Below, in pieces: positions 24,301-34,317 of a stretch of DNA of 64,000 nt. The position numbers and the translations under genes are program-made. This DNA comes from Argentina anserina (lineage: Eukaryota; Streptophyta; Magnoliopsida; Rosales; Rosaceae), in NCBI RefSeq assembly GCF_933775445.1, contig NC_065874.1, positions 11,241,001-11,305,000 of the forward strand, given 5' to 3'. Numbering within the stretch: position 1 is the first letter of the stretch; every line of letters starts with the position of its first letter. Under the pieces are notes generated by a model. That model saw only the letters and a program-made list of their open reading frames with translations. It did no database searches and was not told where the DNA came from.

Positions 24301-26821
24301 AGACCGTGCCTTGCTCGGAGGATGTTTGCGTCGTGGTCGTGAGGCTGCTGAGGTCGGCGGTGAGGAGCACCTCCCTCGGAGGAGGAAGATCGGATGCAAG
24401 CCGAGAGGGAGGAGAAAGGGTCGGGAGAGAGAGAGAACCGAGAGAGAGAGAGAGAGAGAGAGAAAGAGGGAGGCGGAGAGAGTGAGGGTTTCCAAAAGTG
24501 GAAAACCCTAATCACAAAACATTCTATTTATACTAGTTTCCAAATCGGAAACTAACTTCCGACGTTAATAACTTTCACGTCCGACGTCCGATTCGAACGT
24601 GTCACATGTCCACGCACTCGTATCGACGAGCTCTACAACTTTCGTGAAGAAAGTTTTTGAATTCGAGCGACGGAATAAAAGTCGATACAATCGTTCGGAA
24701 ACGTAACGTTTTTCTTATTAAACGTTCCGAAAACGTTTCCGTTTATCTTTTCAAAACATCGCAAACAATCACGTTCTTTTTAATCGAACTTCACAACTTA
24801 ATAGAATTTAAATTAACCCAATATTGTTTGGAAAATTAGGGTTATTACACCCATATGGTGCAAACGTCCGCACCTAAAATGACTTTATATATATATATAT
24901 ATGTGCCAACATTGAGAATTTGAGATCATGCACGTATATCATTGAGTGTGAACAATTAGAAGATTTTTCGTATGTCCCAATCTCCTCGTTTTTCTGCCAA
25001 TGGTCCTAATAATTCATTATTGAAGTGATCATCAATGTACTCATATATAACCTCCTTTAATTGTTGCTGCGCAGGTTTTTCAACCTTGGATTGAAAATAG
25101 AAGAAAAGAACGTGAAATGAAGAAGAATTTGATGTCAGAAGTATTAAGCCACTTCCAAAGCAATTCTCTTGGAGCGATTCTCACAGAGAATGGCATGCCT
25201 CATATGGACAATATTAGACGGTAAGAAAACATGAAAGAATCGAAACTCCTTAAATTTACACCTTAAGTACCACCGGTAGACAGATTGTGGATAACATTGC
25301 TTGCTAATTAAATATCCTTGAGAGATGGGATGAGCAATGTAATCCATACATATATACGTACGTACAGGTAACAGGTTGTTCGACCTATATGTTTTTTTGT
25401 ATATGGTTTACTAATTACCAACTCGTTCTGCATAAAACAACAGCTTGTTTGAACAGATTGATCGAGATGGAAACAATAATATTTCAGAAACAGAACTAAG
25501 AGAACTAATCATGAGCATCAAGTCCGGTAACATCCCACTCGAAGTGGATGAAGCAGTTAACAAGTTGGTAGAGGAACTGGACACAAGTGGAGACCATATG
25601 ATTAATGAGGAAGAATTTGTTACAGGATTAACAAAATGGATGAATAAATCTCATGGTACCGAAGAGTTGGAGGACGATCTCTACCAAGTAAGTAAACATA
25701 TAATTAACTAAAGCATCAATTTTTCTCCAAAATTATAAAGGAAACTTCTACGTGCGCATTAGCCAGGTAGTAACGTACACCAATCACTTGATCGAACTAC
25801 TAGCTAGCTAACTATGTCTTAATGGCTAGCCAGGATATTGTAAATCCACATCGATCAGTTAGGTACCATTATCATCATCCCTTATTTAATTTGATCGAGT
25901 GCACCTTATACGTGCAATCAAACTAATGTTTCTCGATCGAGAGAAATGTATTAGCTGCTTTATTCTCGCCATACATGATATATAAGATGCATGACTCAAA
26001 GAATCCTATCCCGATCCGGCCAAGCATGCATATTAAACAAACCTAGACCAAAAAAAAAGCTATTAAGGACTAAACTAGTAAAATTCATTAGATCAGGCCA
26101 TGCCAACACGTTCGACTATAATAGTTTGGAAGTTTACTTCTTCGAAAATTGATGATTTTGCAGAGAACTTGGGATGCAACAGATAAGCTGGTGGATGAAG
26201 AGACTAAAAGAGGTGGACCTGTTGACAAGTCATTATGGAGTTGGTTCAAGGCCATTTCACATATGGTGTTAGGGTTTGTTGTACTAGCAGTTCTAGCAGA
26301 ACCTCTCATAGATAATGTTCAGGACTTCTCCACAGCTGTAGGCATACCTTCTTTCTTCGTAGCTTTTGTGCTTGTTCCGTTAGCAACCAATGCTAGACAA
26401 GCAGCTTCAGCCATTAGTGCAGCAAGTCGCCAAACACCAAGAACCACTGATTTGACATTTTCGGAGGTAATATTTGGTGTCAAAGATCTCACCTGTTAAT
26501 CTGTTATTCTCATTCGATTCTTAGTTTGTCGTTCTGATATGACTACGATTGATTGATTTTCTTTGCATGCAGATCTATGGTGGGGTTTTTATGAACAATG
26601 TGCTGGGATTTTCTGTGCTTCTGACCATAATTTATGCTCGCGAAATGACATGGGAATTTTCTGCAGAAGTGTTAGTAGTTCTAATAGTCTGCCTTGTGGT
26701 AGGTCTCATTGCAAGTTTGAAATCAACCTTTCCTCTGTGGACGGCAATAGTTGCCTTCTTGCTCTATCCACTATCCTTGCTTCTAGTCTATATTCTCAAT
26801 GACGTCATCGGTTATACCTAA
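17573..26821 (+). CDS. EF-hand sodium/calcium exchanger, NCL family
   Basis: Nine exons: 17573-18017, 19645-19845, 20256-20437, 20561-20706, 20995-21253, 25075-25220, 25444-25687, 26164-26466, 26573-26821. All introns are GT/AG. Together they make 2175 nt, exactly 725 codons with the TAA. Residues 1-25 look like a signal peptide; a His cluster HHHHHYHH is at 47-54 and two Cys at 80 and 89. First exchanger repeat contains LGALPESLLLL (Glu143). EF-hand loops lie at 331-342, 371-382, 466-477 (DRDGNNNISETE) and 506-517, all with Asp at 1 and Glu at 12. C-terminal membrane segments span about 570-720. Linker plus EF pair occurs twice (exons 4-5 and 6-7). The second exchanger repeat reads PLATNARQ, with Gln620 where AtNCL-type proteins have Glu. 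The family moves Na+/Ca2+ across membranes; whether this copy transports is uncertain. Intron 5 is 3.8 kb because of nested insertions. Confidence 0.88.
18902..19508. repeat. Solo LTR (probably Copia) in intron 1 of the NCL gene, 607 bp
   Basis: Begins TGTTAGGGAATTAGG and ends CACATCCTAACA, giving the 7-bp inverted ends TGTTAGG/CCTAACA. Flanking pentamers gatat (18897-18901) and aatat (19509-19513) agree at four of five positions. A TATA-like cctatatatagg lies near 19327-19338; it is palindromic, so it does not fix orientation. No internal genes are present. Superfamily is inferred from size and style only. Confidence 0.75.
21316..21361 (+). repeat. (TA)n microsatellite
   Basis: About 22 TA units in intron 5 of the NCL gene, directly abutting the left end of the foldback MITE. 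A second, shorter TA run lies just past the right end (about 24887-24902), so the element may have inserted into a TA repeat. Confidence 0.95.
23312..23537. repeat. 28-bp minisatellite, about eight units
   Basis: Units of the form atacgtatttctgtacgtat followed by aaatatta, with one to three changes each. Every unit contains two or nearly two TACGTA palindromes, so the array can form small hairpins. It lies within the LTR and is absent from the shorter copies in the window. Confidence 0.9.
24053..24077. repeat. Poly(C) tract of 25 bases
   Basis: An unbroken run of C inside the LTR, poly(G) on the other strand. Such a run can form a G-quadruplex and is a likely place for length errors in sequencing. 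Confidence 0.95.
24424..24482. repeat. (GA)n-rich microsatellite
   Basis: Interrupted GA repeat (gagagagaacc, then about twelve GA units, then gaaagagggaggcggagag) near the forward-sense start of the same LTR. It is a low-complexity tract that explains the Arg-Glu and Ser-Leu open frames seen here. Confidence 0.9.
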
Positions 26822-26979
26822 ATACTGATACTCTAAAGTGAAGAAGTTTTTTTTTTTTTTTTGTACTTAGTAGGCACATTTGGCTACAATTTTACCTTCT
26901 TCTTTTTTTGTAAGACTAGATTCAATACATAAAGTGCTTCAATATAGTACCATTCTCAAATATCCCACCCCATATATAT

Positions 26980-28607
26980 TGTAACGACCCTAAAATTTCG
27001 AGCAGAAACTCAAATTTTCAAAGCCGAGAAACACCAAAACAATCTCAACGAATCGAAATCGTTTTAAATGCACAGCGGATCATTACTGAGTTCACATTAC
27101 AACTCAGACAACCAATTATTACAAACCAAATTTATAATTCAACATTACATAAAATGGAAATGTAATAATCCTCACAATCTCTCATAAAACTCACAAACAA
27201 ATCCTCACGAGTTCTCGCACACAAATCCGCACTAGAAACCTCACCACAAGCAGGATAATGAACAACTTCGAGTCTCCGGAGTCGTCTCTCAATCTTCACT
27301 AATCAACACCTGCGGAATTATCCCATACACCATCGAATTGGTGCACCGGGATTGTAAACACAAACCCGGTAAGCTTATAGCTCGTAAGAGTAAAATGAAA
27401 ATATAACTCGCATATCAATATATACGAAAATCCACAAATCAACAAATATAAATGCACTCATGAGTCAATGGACGGCCCATCTGGTTGTCCCAAAAATATA
27501 TGAAATGAAGGTGCTCATGAGAAATCGGGCAACCCTTCTGGTTACCCAAATACATTTATAATACGGGTACTAATGAACGCTGGTACACATCTGTTATCCC
27601 TCACGTAGTACACCGCCGATATTGGGCAACCACCTACTACCCAACATCAAAACAATATGAGTACTCATGAGCCGATAACCACCTGTTACCTCACATGCAG
27701 TACTCCGGGAGATATACTAGAGCTCTAACGGTATCGTAACTTTCGCCCGGCAAAGCCTAGGTTCCGACTTGCCAAACACGTACAATAATCACACCTCATA
27801 TTGTACAAAAATCAAGTCCGAAGACAAATCAACATTTTAACAATCTCCATGTTAAAATCACGTACAATAATCACACCTCATATTGTACAAATCAAAATCA
27901 CATACTCGATATATAAATCTTGTCATCAAATGACATCATCACGATAAAATCATAACATTATATTATATAACAAACTATATATATATGTACCTATTTACCA
28001 TTTATACAATATATATATAATCCGTTATATCATATACATGTCATATTTCATAAACATGTCCGAAGACAAAACGTTTAACAAACACCATGTTAAAACCACG
28101 TACAATAATCACACCTCATATTGTACAAATTAAATCACTTGCTCAATATATAATTCTCGTCATCGAAATGACCAATTCATATTGAATTCATAACAATATA
28201 TAATATAGCGAACTATATATATGTACTTATTACCATTTATACAGTATATATGTAATCCACTATATCGTATACATGTCGTAATTCAATATTAGAAACTCTT
28301 GCAAAATCTTGAATCTCCGCAAGGGTAGATTCGTAAATATGTGAGATTTTACTCACCTTATCAACTCGAGCGTAATTCCACAATTTCCGAAGATAATTCA
28401 TTTTCTTGATTCATCGATCACCTTAAAAAGATAAGAAAAGAATTTTAGAAACGTTTCGTAAACCTTTAAATGCCGTAACAGTAATAATCTGTTACTGTTC
28501 AGCAAATTTCTGGTTTTACGAATTACTGTTCATTGAGTACTATTCACTATATACTATTCATGTATTACTGTACACATACACATCCATTACGTATTCATGT
28601 ACGAGTA
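26980..28607 (-). repeat. Truncated LTR of the Tekay-like subfamily
   Basis: Starts TGTAACGACCCTAAAATTTC and aligns with the first ~1.6 kb of the LTR at 21673-24849 in the same (reverse) orientation. It starts about 160 bp after the NCL stop codon. At about 28607 the match stops and the next LTR segment appears in the opposite orientation, so the copy is rearranged. No right-hand terminus or duplication is found. Confidence 0.8.
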
Positions 28608-29051
28608 CCGGCGGTGAGGCTCGAATCGAGCTGCAGCTACTCTGATCTCCAAATCTCAATCTGGGATCTTACGGCGGTGATTCAGGCGGTTTCCGACCAG
28701 CGTGGGGTGAATTAAAGGTATGGTTGTGATCTCCTCCTCATGCTCTTCATCTTTGATGTTGAATGTTTGTTGATTTGAAGAGTTTTGGTTGGAGGTGGTG
28801 GTGGAGCGCGTGCCGCCGTCTGTGGCGGCGCATGGGAGATGGTGAGGGAGGTAGGGTAGCTACCGATCTAGGACGGCGTAGGAAGTGAAATTGCGAGGTT
28901 TGGTAGCTGCGTGTGTGGTCAGGCACGCCGCTATTGTGGGTGGCACATGAGCCCCACGCTCTACTACTGTAGATGGCGCGTGAACAGTAAAAGTCACGAA
29001 CAATAATTTCGTGAATAGTGATTATGAACAGTACAATATGAACAATGTTTT
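28608..29051 (+). repeat. Inverted segment of the same LTR
   Basis: This matches, in forward orientation, the part of the LTR seen at about 1178-1680 in the first element: ggcggtgaggctcgaatcga near 28611, then ttacggcggtgattc near 28669, and the gcgcgtg..cacgaacaata tail. In an unrearranged reverse copy it should read the other way. It ends where the NAC relic begins. Confidence 0.75.
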
Positions 29052-29055
29052 GGCC

Positions 29056-29344
29056 TGTTTTGGCCTTTCCATGTATTGCCACTCCCTACCATTTGGTTTG
29101 CCCGTGAACTTCTTGCAGTATTCTTCTTTTGGGTGAAGAAGTCTTTGTTTCTCCTCAAGTCGTTTGCCCTTCTTGCTTCGAACCTTTCCCATATCTTCCA
29201 AGGATCTTGGTCACCGTAAAGATCGATCCAACTCATAGATAACGGCTTCGTTGCCGGGAACCTCCATCCCGTTCACCTTGGGCTTAAGGTAGAACATGAG
29301 TAGCTTGGCAAAACCTTTCGCCTGGAAGAAGCATACAACCAGAC
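29056..29344 (-). pseudogene. NAC-domain transcription factor fragment
   Basis: Minus-strand reading from about 29344 gives LLMFYLKPKVNGMEVPGNEA then VIYELD. After a frameshift near 29225 it gives DLYGDQDPWKIWERFEARRA, then NKDFFTQKK and GSGNTWKGQ. This order matches NAC subdomains A (end), B, C and the start of D, which form the DNA-binding fold of plant NAC factors. The N-terminal LPPGFRF-type motif and the C-terminal activation region are missing, FFTQKK lacks the usual preceding Leu-Tyr, and the frame is broken. It is a relic, perhaps carried by a transposable element, since rearranged LTR sequence abuts it. Confidence 0.75.
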
Positions 29345-30008
29345 TCCATGAATGAAAGATTGAGCTCGCGAGCGATTATTATGCTGCTAAAAGATCGCCG
29401 AATAGTTTTGCCCTAAACGGTACGTGAAGATATCGAGTGCTGCTAGTGTTACGTTTTTAGAAACAAATATATGTAATTGACTGGGGTTTGGGAATGGAAT
29501 GATGGATTTATTAAAATTAATTGCGTAGAGAGCAGCAAGCATGCAGAACCTAGTTACTTGGGGTTTCCTAGCTAGAGATTTATAATAGTTAGATTAATTT
29601 TTCTATTTCTTGATCATGAAGTAAACAAATTAATTAAGGCTGTTTTCGCCCTCCTTCCTTTCGGTATCACTTGGATATATTTCTTGTTATTTTGCTCTCT
29701 TTGCTAACAGTTGGACCAAGTGTTCGAAGATCGATACAACTAAAAGTTAAACGTACTTATGATGACTAGAAAATGCATGAATGCATCTAATTAAGTAGAT
29801 CAAATAGAGTCCTAGTCCAAAACTTTTGTTGGGTGGTTGTCTAGGCAAACAAATTTCAATCAATAAAGTTGGAGCTTTATGAAGACTCATATTTCTTGAG
29901 AGGATATATTAAGCAGCAGTGCGCTAGGTGCGAGCGGCGTACATGTGAAATTCAAAGAAATGGATTGCATGTTTTCAATTATTCATCTACAATTACTTTT
30001 GTTATCAG
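29345..30008. other. Intergenic, nothing recognised
   Basis: AT-rich DNA between the NAC relic and the LINE. No reading frame, terminal repeat or RNA gene is supported. Confidence 0.5.
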
Positions 30009-30127
30009 TCATGCACTCATTTTTATTTTATTTTTTGGAACATAAAATTCAATAAAAGATAGGAAATAATACAGAAGAAACTAAAAGCAAAAAGATAGAA
30101 AAACTAACAAACAGCTAAAGAAAGAAA

Positions 30128-33100
30128 CTAGGGAGGAGGAGAAGCAGCATCAAACAAGAGAATACGCATTAGGGAGGAAAGAGGATTAGAGATCCAATCT
30201 TCCGGAAACACCCTGCGCAAGGATTCTGAGGCAACCCAGTTGGCTGCCTCATTTCCCTTTCTACTGGACCAGTTCTAGTTAACACAATGGAAACACGAAA
30301 GTCGCTTACGGATTTCTGCTAAAATGGACGTTGTTGTCCAATCCACCGCATAAAAAGGATTCTTCAGAGCCGAAATAAGAGAGAGGGAATTAGACTCCAG
30401 AGTGAAAGAAGGGAGAGAGATGGAAGTTGCCAAGGAAAGACCGAGCTCTATAGCTTTTGCTTCAACGACAATGGGGGAGGATGCAAAGTCTCTAGTAGTA
30501 GCACAATTCACCACTACACCATTTTTATCTCTAAGAATGGCAGCCAAACCACATGAATGCAAAGAAGAATCCCAAGCTGCATCCGTATTTAGCTTCAGGA
30601 TACCCTCCGCTGGAGCAGCCTACCCACATTGGAGATCCACATCCTCAGAATGCACAAAATGAGAAGGTGTTAGAATATTAGATGGAATCTGAAGAAATTC
30701 TTTTGCCGCCAAGTTTGCTGAGGAAGCAGTCTGAAAAGGGTTCGGATCAATATGGTTGAAAACTGACGAACACCTAGATTTCCAAATGAACCACAGCTGA
30801 AAAGCGAGTAACATTGCTTTCTTTGATCTGGCCCAAAAAGTCATAGCATCGTTGCATAATATATCCTCCAACCATTTTTGAAACAAAGAGAATTGTTGAT
30901 GGTTAACTAAGTAAGCCAAGGGATGCACAAACTAAGATTTTGAGGCCCAAGGACATAGAAAGAGAGAGTGCTCCACCGTTTTCAGAAAATTCCTCACATA
31001 AGGGACATAGAGAGGAAATGGCCAAGTGTCGCCTAAACCGATTGAAGTTAGTTGCCAAGGCATTAGAAGCAGCCCTCCAAATAAAATTTTTTACTCTAGG
31101 GGGCATGCAAATTCCAGATCCATTTCCATACTCCTTCAGAGATAACATGAGAATAATTAGGGGCATCAGAAGATGCTTATGGGTGAGAGTGAACAGCCGA
31201 TCGATATCTGGATTTTACTAAGTAGGTCCCTGACAATACTTCCAAACCAGAGAATCATTTTCCTTCATATTACCAAAGGTAGTAGCTCGGATTGCATTCA
31301 CCGTCTCCATTGGGAGCAAATTTTCCACCGGAGAAAGATCCCAAATATTTGAGTTTCTATCAATGAAGTTCGAGACAGAGATAAAGTGAGAGTTCAACGG
31401 CTGGAAAGCACTCAAATTGCCTTATGGGAAATTTTGAATCCAACAATCATTCCATAAATAAATTTTCGAGCCTACACCAATTTTCCAAGAAAGGCCCATA
31501 TTTAGAAGTTTGTGTCCTTCAAGGAGACTGGCCCAAACCCATGAGGGGGAAGACCCTCTAGTTTCTGATAGAAAAATTGAATTTGGGAAATACCGGGCTT
31601 TGATGACTCGAGCCCAAAGAGCATTTGGATTGCAGAGAAGGCGCCAACATTGTTTTGCTAACATAACATTGTTAAAATCAGAAGATATTCCAGAAATTCA
31701 TGTCTCCCTCTTCTTTTGGAGCACTCAGACTAGACCAATTCTTCTAAAGAATTCCATTTGAGGAAGAAGAACTCCACCAGAAATTTGCCAGTGCCGAGTC
31801 AATGTTTTTGCATGATGATTTAGGAAAGTTACAAATAGACATGGGATAAGTCGAAACAGCTGAGGCAACCGATTTAATCATGATCTCTTTACCAGCTTGG
31901 GAAATTGTAGATTGGTTCCAACACAGAATCTTGCTCATGATGCGGTCCTTCAAATAGTTCAGAGCTTTCACTTTAGATCGACCCCAGATCGTGGGGAGGG
32001 CCAAATATATACCTGCGTTCGGAACTGCTTTCATATTCATAACCGTGCTTAGCAGATCCACAATTTCATTCCGAGTATTCGGGCTAAAATAGAGTTAAGA
32101 CTTTTGAAGATTGATGAGTTGGCCCAAAGCAGCACAAAAATGATGAAGAGTGTCAGACAAAGTCTCACAATTATAAAGACTTGCTTTTAGGAAAAACAAT
32201 GAGTTGTCTGCGAAGAAGAGATGACTAATTGGAGGACCATTTTGGCTTATTCTGATAGCATCTAATAATCCTTCAAAGCACAACTTCCTGATCATGAGAG
32301 AGCACATCATTAACAAAAAGGAACAAGAACGGGGACATTGGATCACCCTGTCGAAGGCCCCTGGTAGGTTTGAATCTCATACCCAGAGAACCATTAAAAA
32401 TAACAGCCATAGAAACTGAGGTGACACAAGACATCACCAAACGAATCTAGTTAGGAGCAAAACCCACCTTGGTAAGAACTTTTTCCAAGATAGACTAGTC
32501 AATTCTATCATATGTCTTGTTCATATCCAACTTCAAAGCAAATTCCTCCTTAGAACCAGATTTTTGGAGCTTTAAATAATGAAAACATTCATGAGTAACC
32601 AGAATATTATCCTGGATTTGTTTCCCCGAGACAAAGGCAGATTGATTTTCAGAGATAAGCAATGGCATTATGGACTGAAGTCTGGAAGAGATGACCTTTG
32701 TTAGGATCTTGTAAGCAAAATTACAAAGAGCAATTGGTCTGAACTCAAAAGCTTGTTCTGGATTCTCAACCTTAGGAATCAGAGCAATGAACATTTCATT
32801 ATATTTTTCAAAAGAAGATTGAAGATCCAAAGAAGCAGAGGTAGCTGCAAGAATTAGGTCCTTGAAAATACTCCAATGGTTTTGGTAAAAAGTGCCAAAG
32901 AATTCATCAGGACCTGGAGATTTCAAAGCTCCAAGATCAAACACAACCTTCTTAACCTCATCATGAGTAACCTCAGCAAGAAGTGAATAGTTCATTTCCG
33001 GTGTAACCACTATCAACAAAACCAAGGACTAGGTCCTGATGTTGAGTAGAACTAGCTGAGTACATATTCTGAAAGTAGAGATTAAGATGAGAACAAATCT

Positions 33101-34263
33101 CACTCTCTTTCTCGAGGCAGACACCATTTTCATCTTTGAGCCGAAGGATCTTGCTTCTTCGTCTATTCATCAAAATGGTTTGATGGAAGAAACAAGTATT
33201 ACGATCTCCATGAGCTAACCATGATAGTCTAGACCTTTGCCTCCAATACAACTCCTCTTGAGTCCAGAGATCATGAATAGACTGAGTTGAGTCTTGAATC
33301 TCATCAAAAATATCGACATTTCCGGAATCAATGAGACCCTGAATCTTATGAGTGCTTTGCTCAACTTGTTTGCCAATATTTGGAAAAGTTTCTTTTGCCC
33401 AAAATGACAGCCGAATGACATCTGTCTAGATTTGAGCTCCATTGTTCCTCGAAACCAAATGTGGATGTGGACCAGTTATCCTTGATTATCTTTGAGCAAT
33501 TTGGATGAAAGTTTCAGAGTTATTCATACCGAAACAACCTAGCAGACTTTACTTCAATAGGGAGAATATCCATAAGGATGGGCCTATGATCTGATCCGAT
33601 TTTCGACAGATGGAATAACTGGAAACTTGGAAAACTAGAAATCCAGGAAGCATTGGCTAGAGCTCTGTCAAGTCTTTCCTTTATAACAAGTTTCCTATCC
33701 TGGAAACAAAACCACGTATATTCTGGACCCTAAAACATTAGGTCCTGAAGAGAAGTTCGAACCATGAAATCTCGAGAAAGATTAAGCCTCTAGTATGGCT
33801 GGGGAAGCCCTCCCCATTTCTCATGTTGCCATAGGATGTCATTGAAATCTCCTAGGCAAAGCCAAGGCAGCAATCTCGGATTAAAAGCCGAGTACAAAGA
33901 ACGCTAGAAGCGGCTTTTTTCATTCACATTAGGAATACCATACATCCAAGAAACATTACAAGAGGAAGCATCCGAGGAGAAGGTCACACAAGTGTTGAAA
34001 AAATTCTCCGAATTTGAAATACTAGAAATTATAACTTAATTGTCCCACAACATAGCTAAACCATCGGCACCCGACTCTGTCGGATTCACCACAAACAAGT
34101 GATCATGCCCTAACGAGGATTTCCAAGAGCTGAGAAACGGTTTCTGTTAGTGAGTATCCATTAGAAAAAGCATAGAGGGGCGATGGCGTTTTATAAGCCA
34201 TTTCAAAGATTTCCTAGTCAAGTCCACCCCCAGACCTTGACAATTCCAAGCCATAAACCTCAT
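30128..34263 (-). pseudogene. LINE ORF2: endonuclease, reverse transcriptase, RNase H (dead)
   Basis: Begins MRFMAWNCQGLG at 34263, the usual start of the apurinic-type endonuclease; CLGDFNDIL and GSDHRPILMD mark its later motifs. RT runs from about 33025 with FRPIALCNFAYKILTKVI and KLDMNKTYDRID (first catalytic Asp retained). The second catalytic motif, near 32192-32230, reads HLFFADNSLFF: the usual FADD is FADN. The zinc-binding region (FIWRAASNALATN, LCPLC, near 31000-31100) and RNase H (CGLAAILRDKNGV near 30520-30560; KGNEAANWVAS near 30220-30260) follow. At least a dozen stops and shifts break it up. It once encoded the machinery for target-primed reverse transcription. Confidence 0.88.
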
Positions 34264-34317
34264 GCAGAACCCGTAGCTGCATCAGGCTAGCTACCGGTGC
34301 CTTGATCAGGGTACAGA

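Larger units (their letters stand above)
21673..24849 (-). repeat. Solo LTR of a Tekay-like subfamily, 3177 bp, in NCL intron 5
   Basis: Starts TGTAACGACCCC and ends AGGGTTATTACA, so its forward sense starts TGTAATAACCC as in the other copies. Flanking pentamers cccgt (21668-21672) and cccat (24850-24854) differ at one base. It interrupts the right arm of the foldback MITE. It is longer than the copies at 8388 and 13879, partly because of a 28-bp minisatellite and extra GC-rich DNA at 23725-24420. It has no gag or pol. Open frames in the GC-rich part are not genes. Confidence 0.85.
21363..24875. mobile_element. Foldback (long inverted repeat) MITE split by an LTR
   Basis: Outer ends aggtgcagacgtctacacc (21363-21381) and ggtgcaaacgtccgcacct (24857-24875) are inverted complements with few changes. 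Inside, the left arm (to about 21529) and right arm (21533-21672, continuing after the LTR at 24850) are imperfect complements around a centre at about 21531, where ctcgaaattt and aaatttcgag face each other. Removing the LTR leaves about 336 bp that is almost all inverted repeat. It sits in intron 5 of the NCL gene and would be transcribed with it, so the pre-mRNA could form a long hairpin. Superfamily not identified. Confidence 0.8.

Noticed and set aside
23690..24515. Several long open frames on both strands in GC-rich DNA
   Set aside because: They lie in the LTR, overlap poly(C) and (GA)n tracts, and share no protein family.
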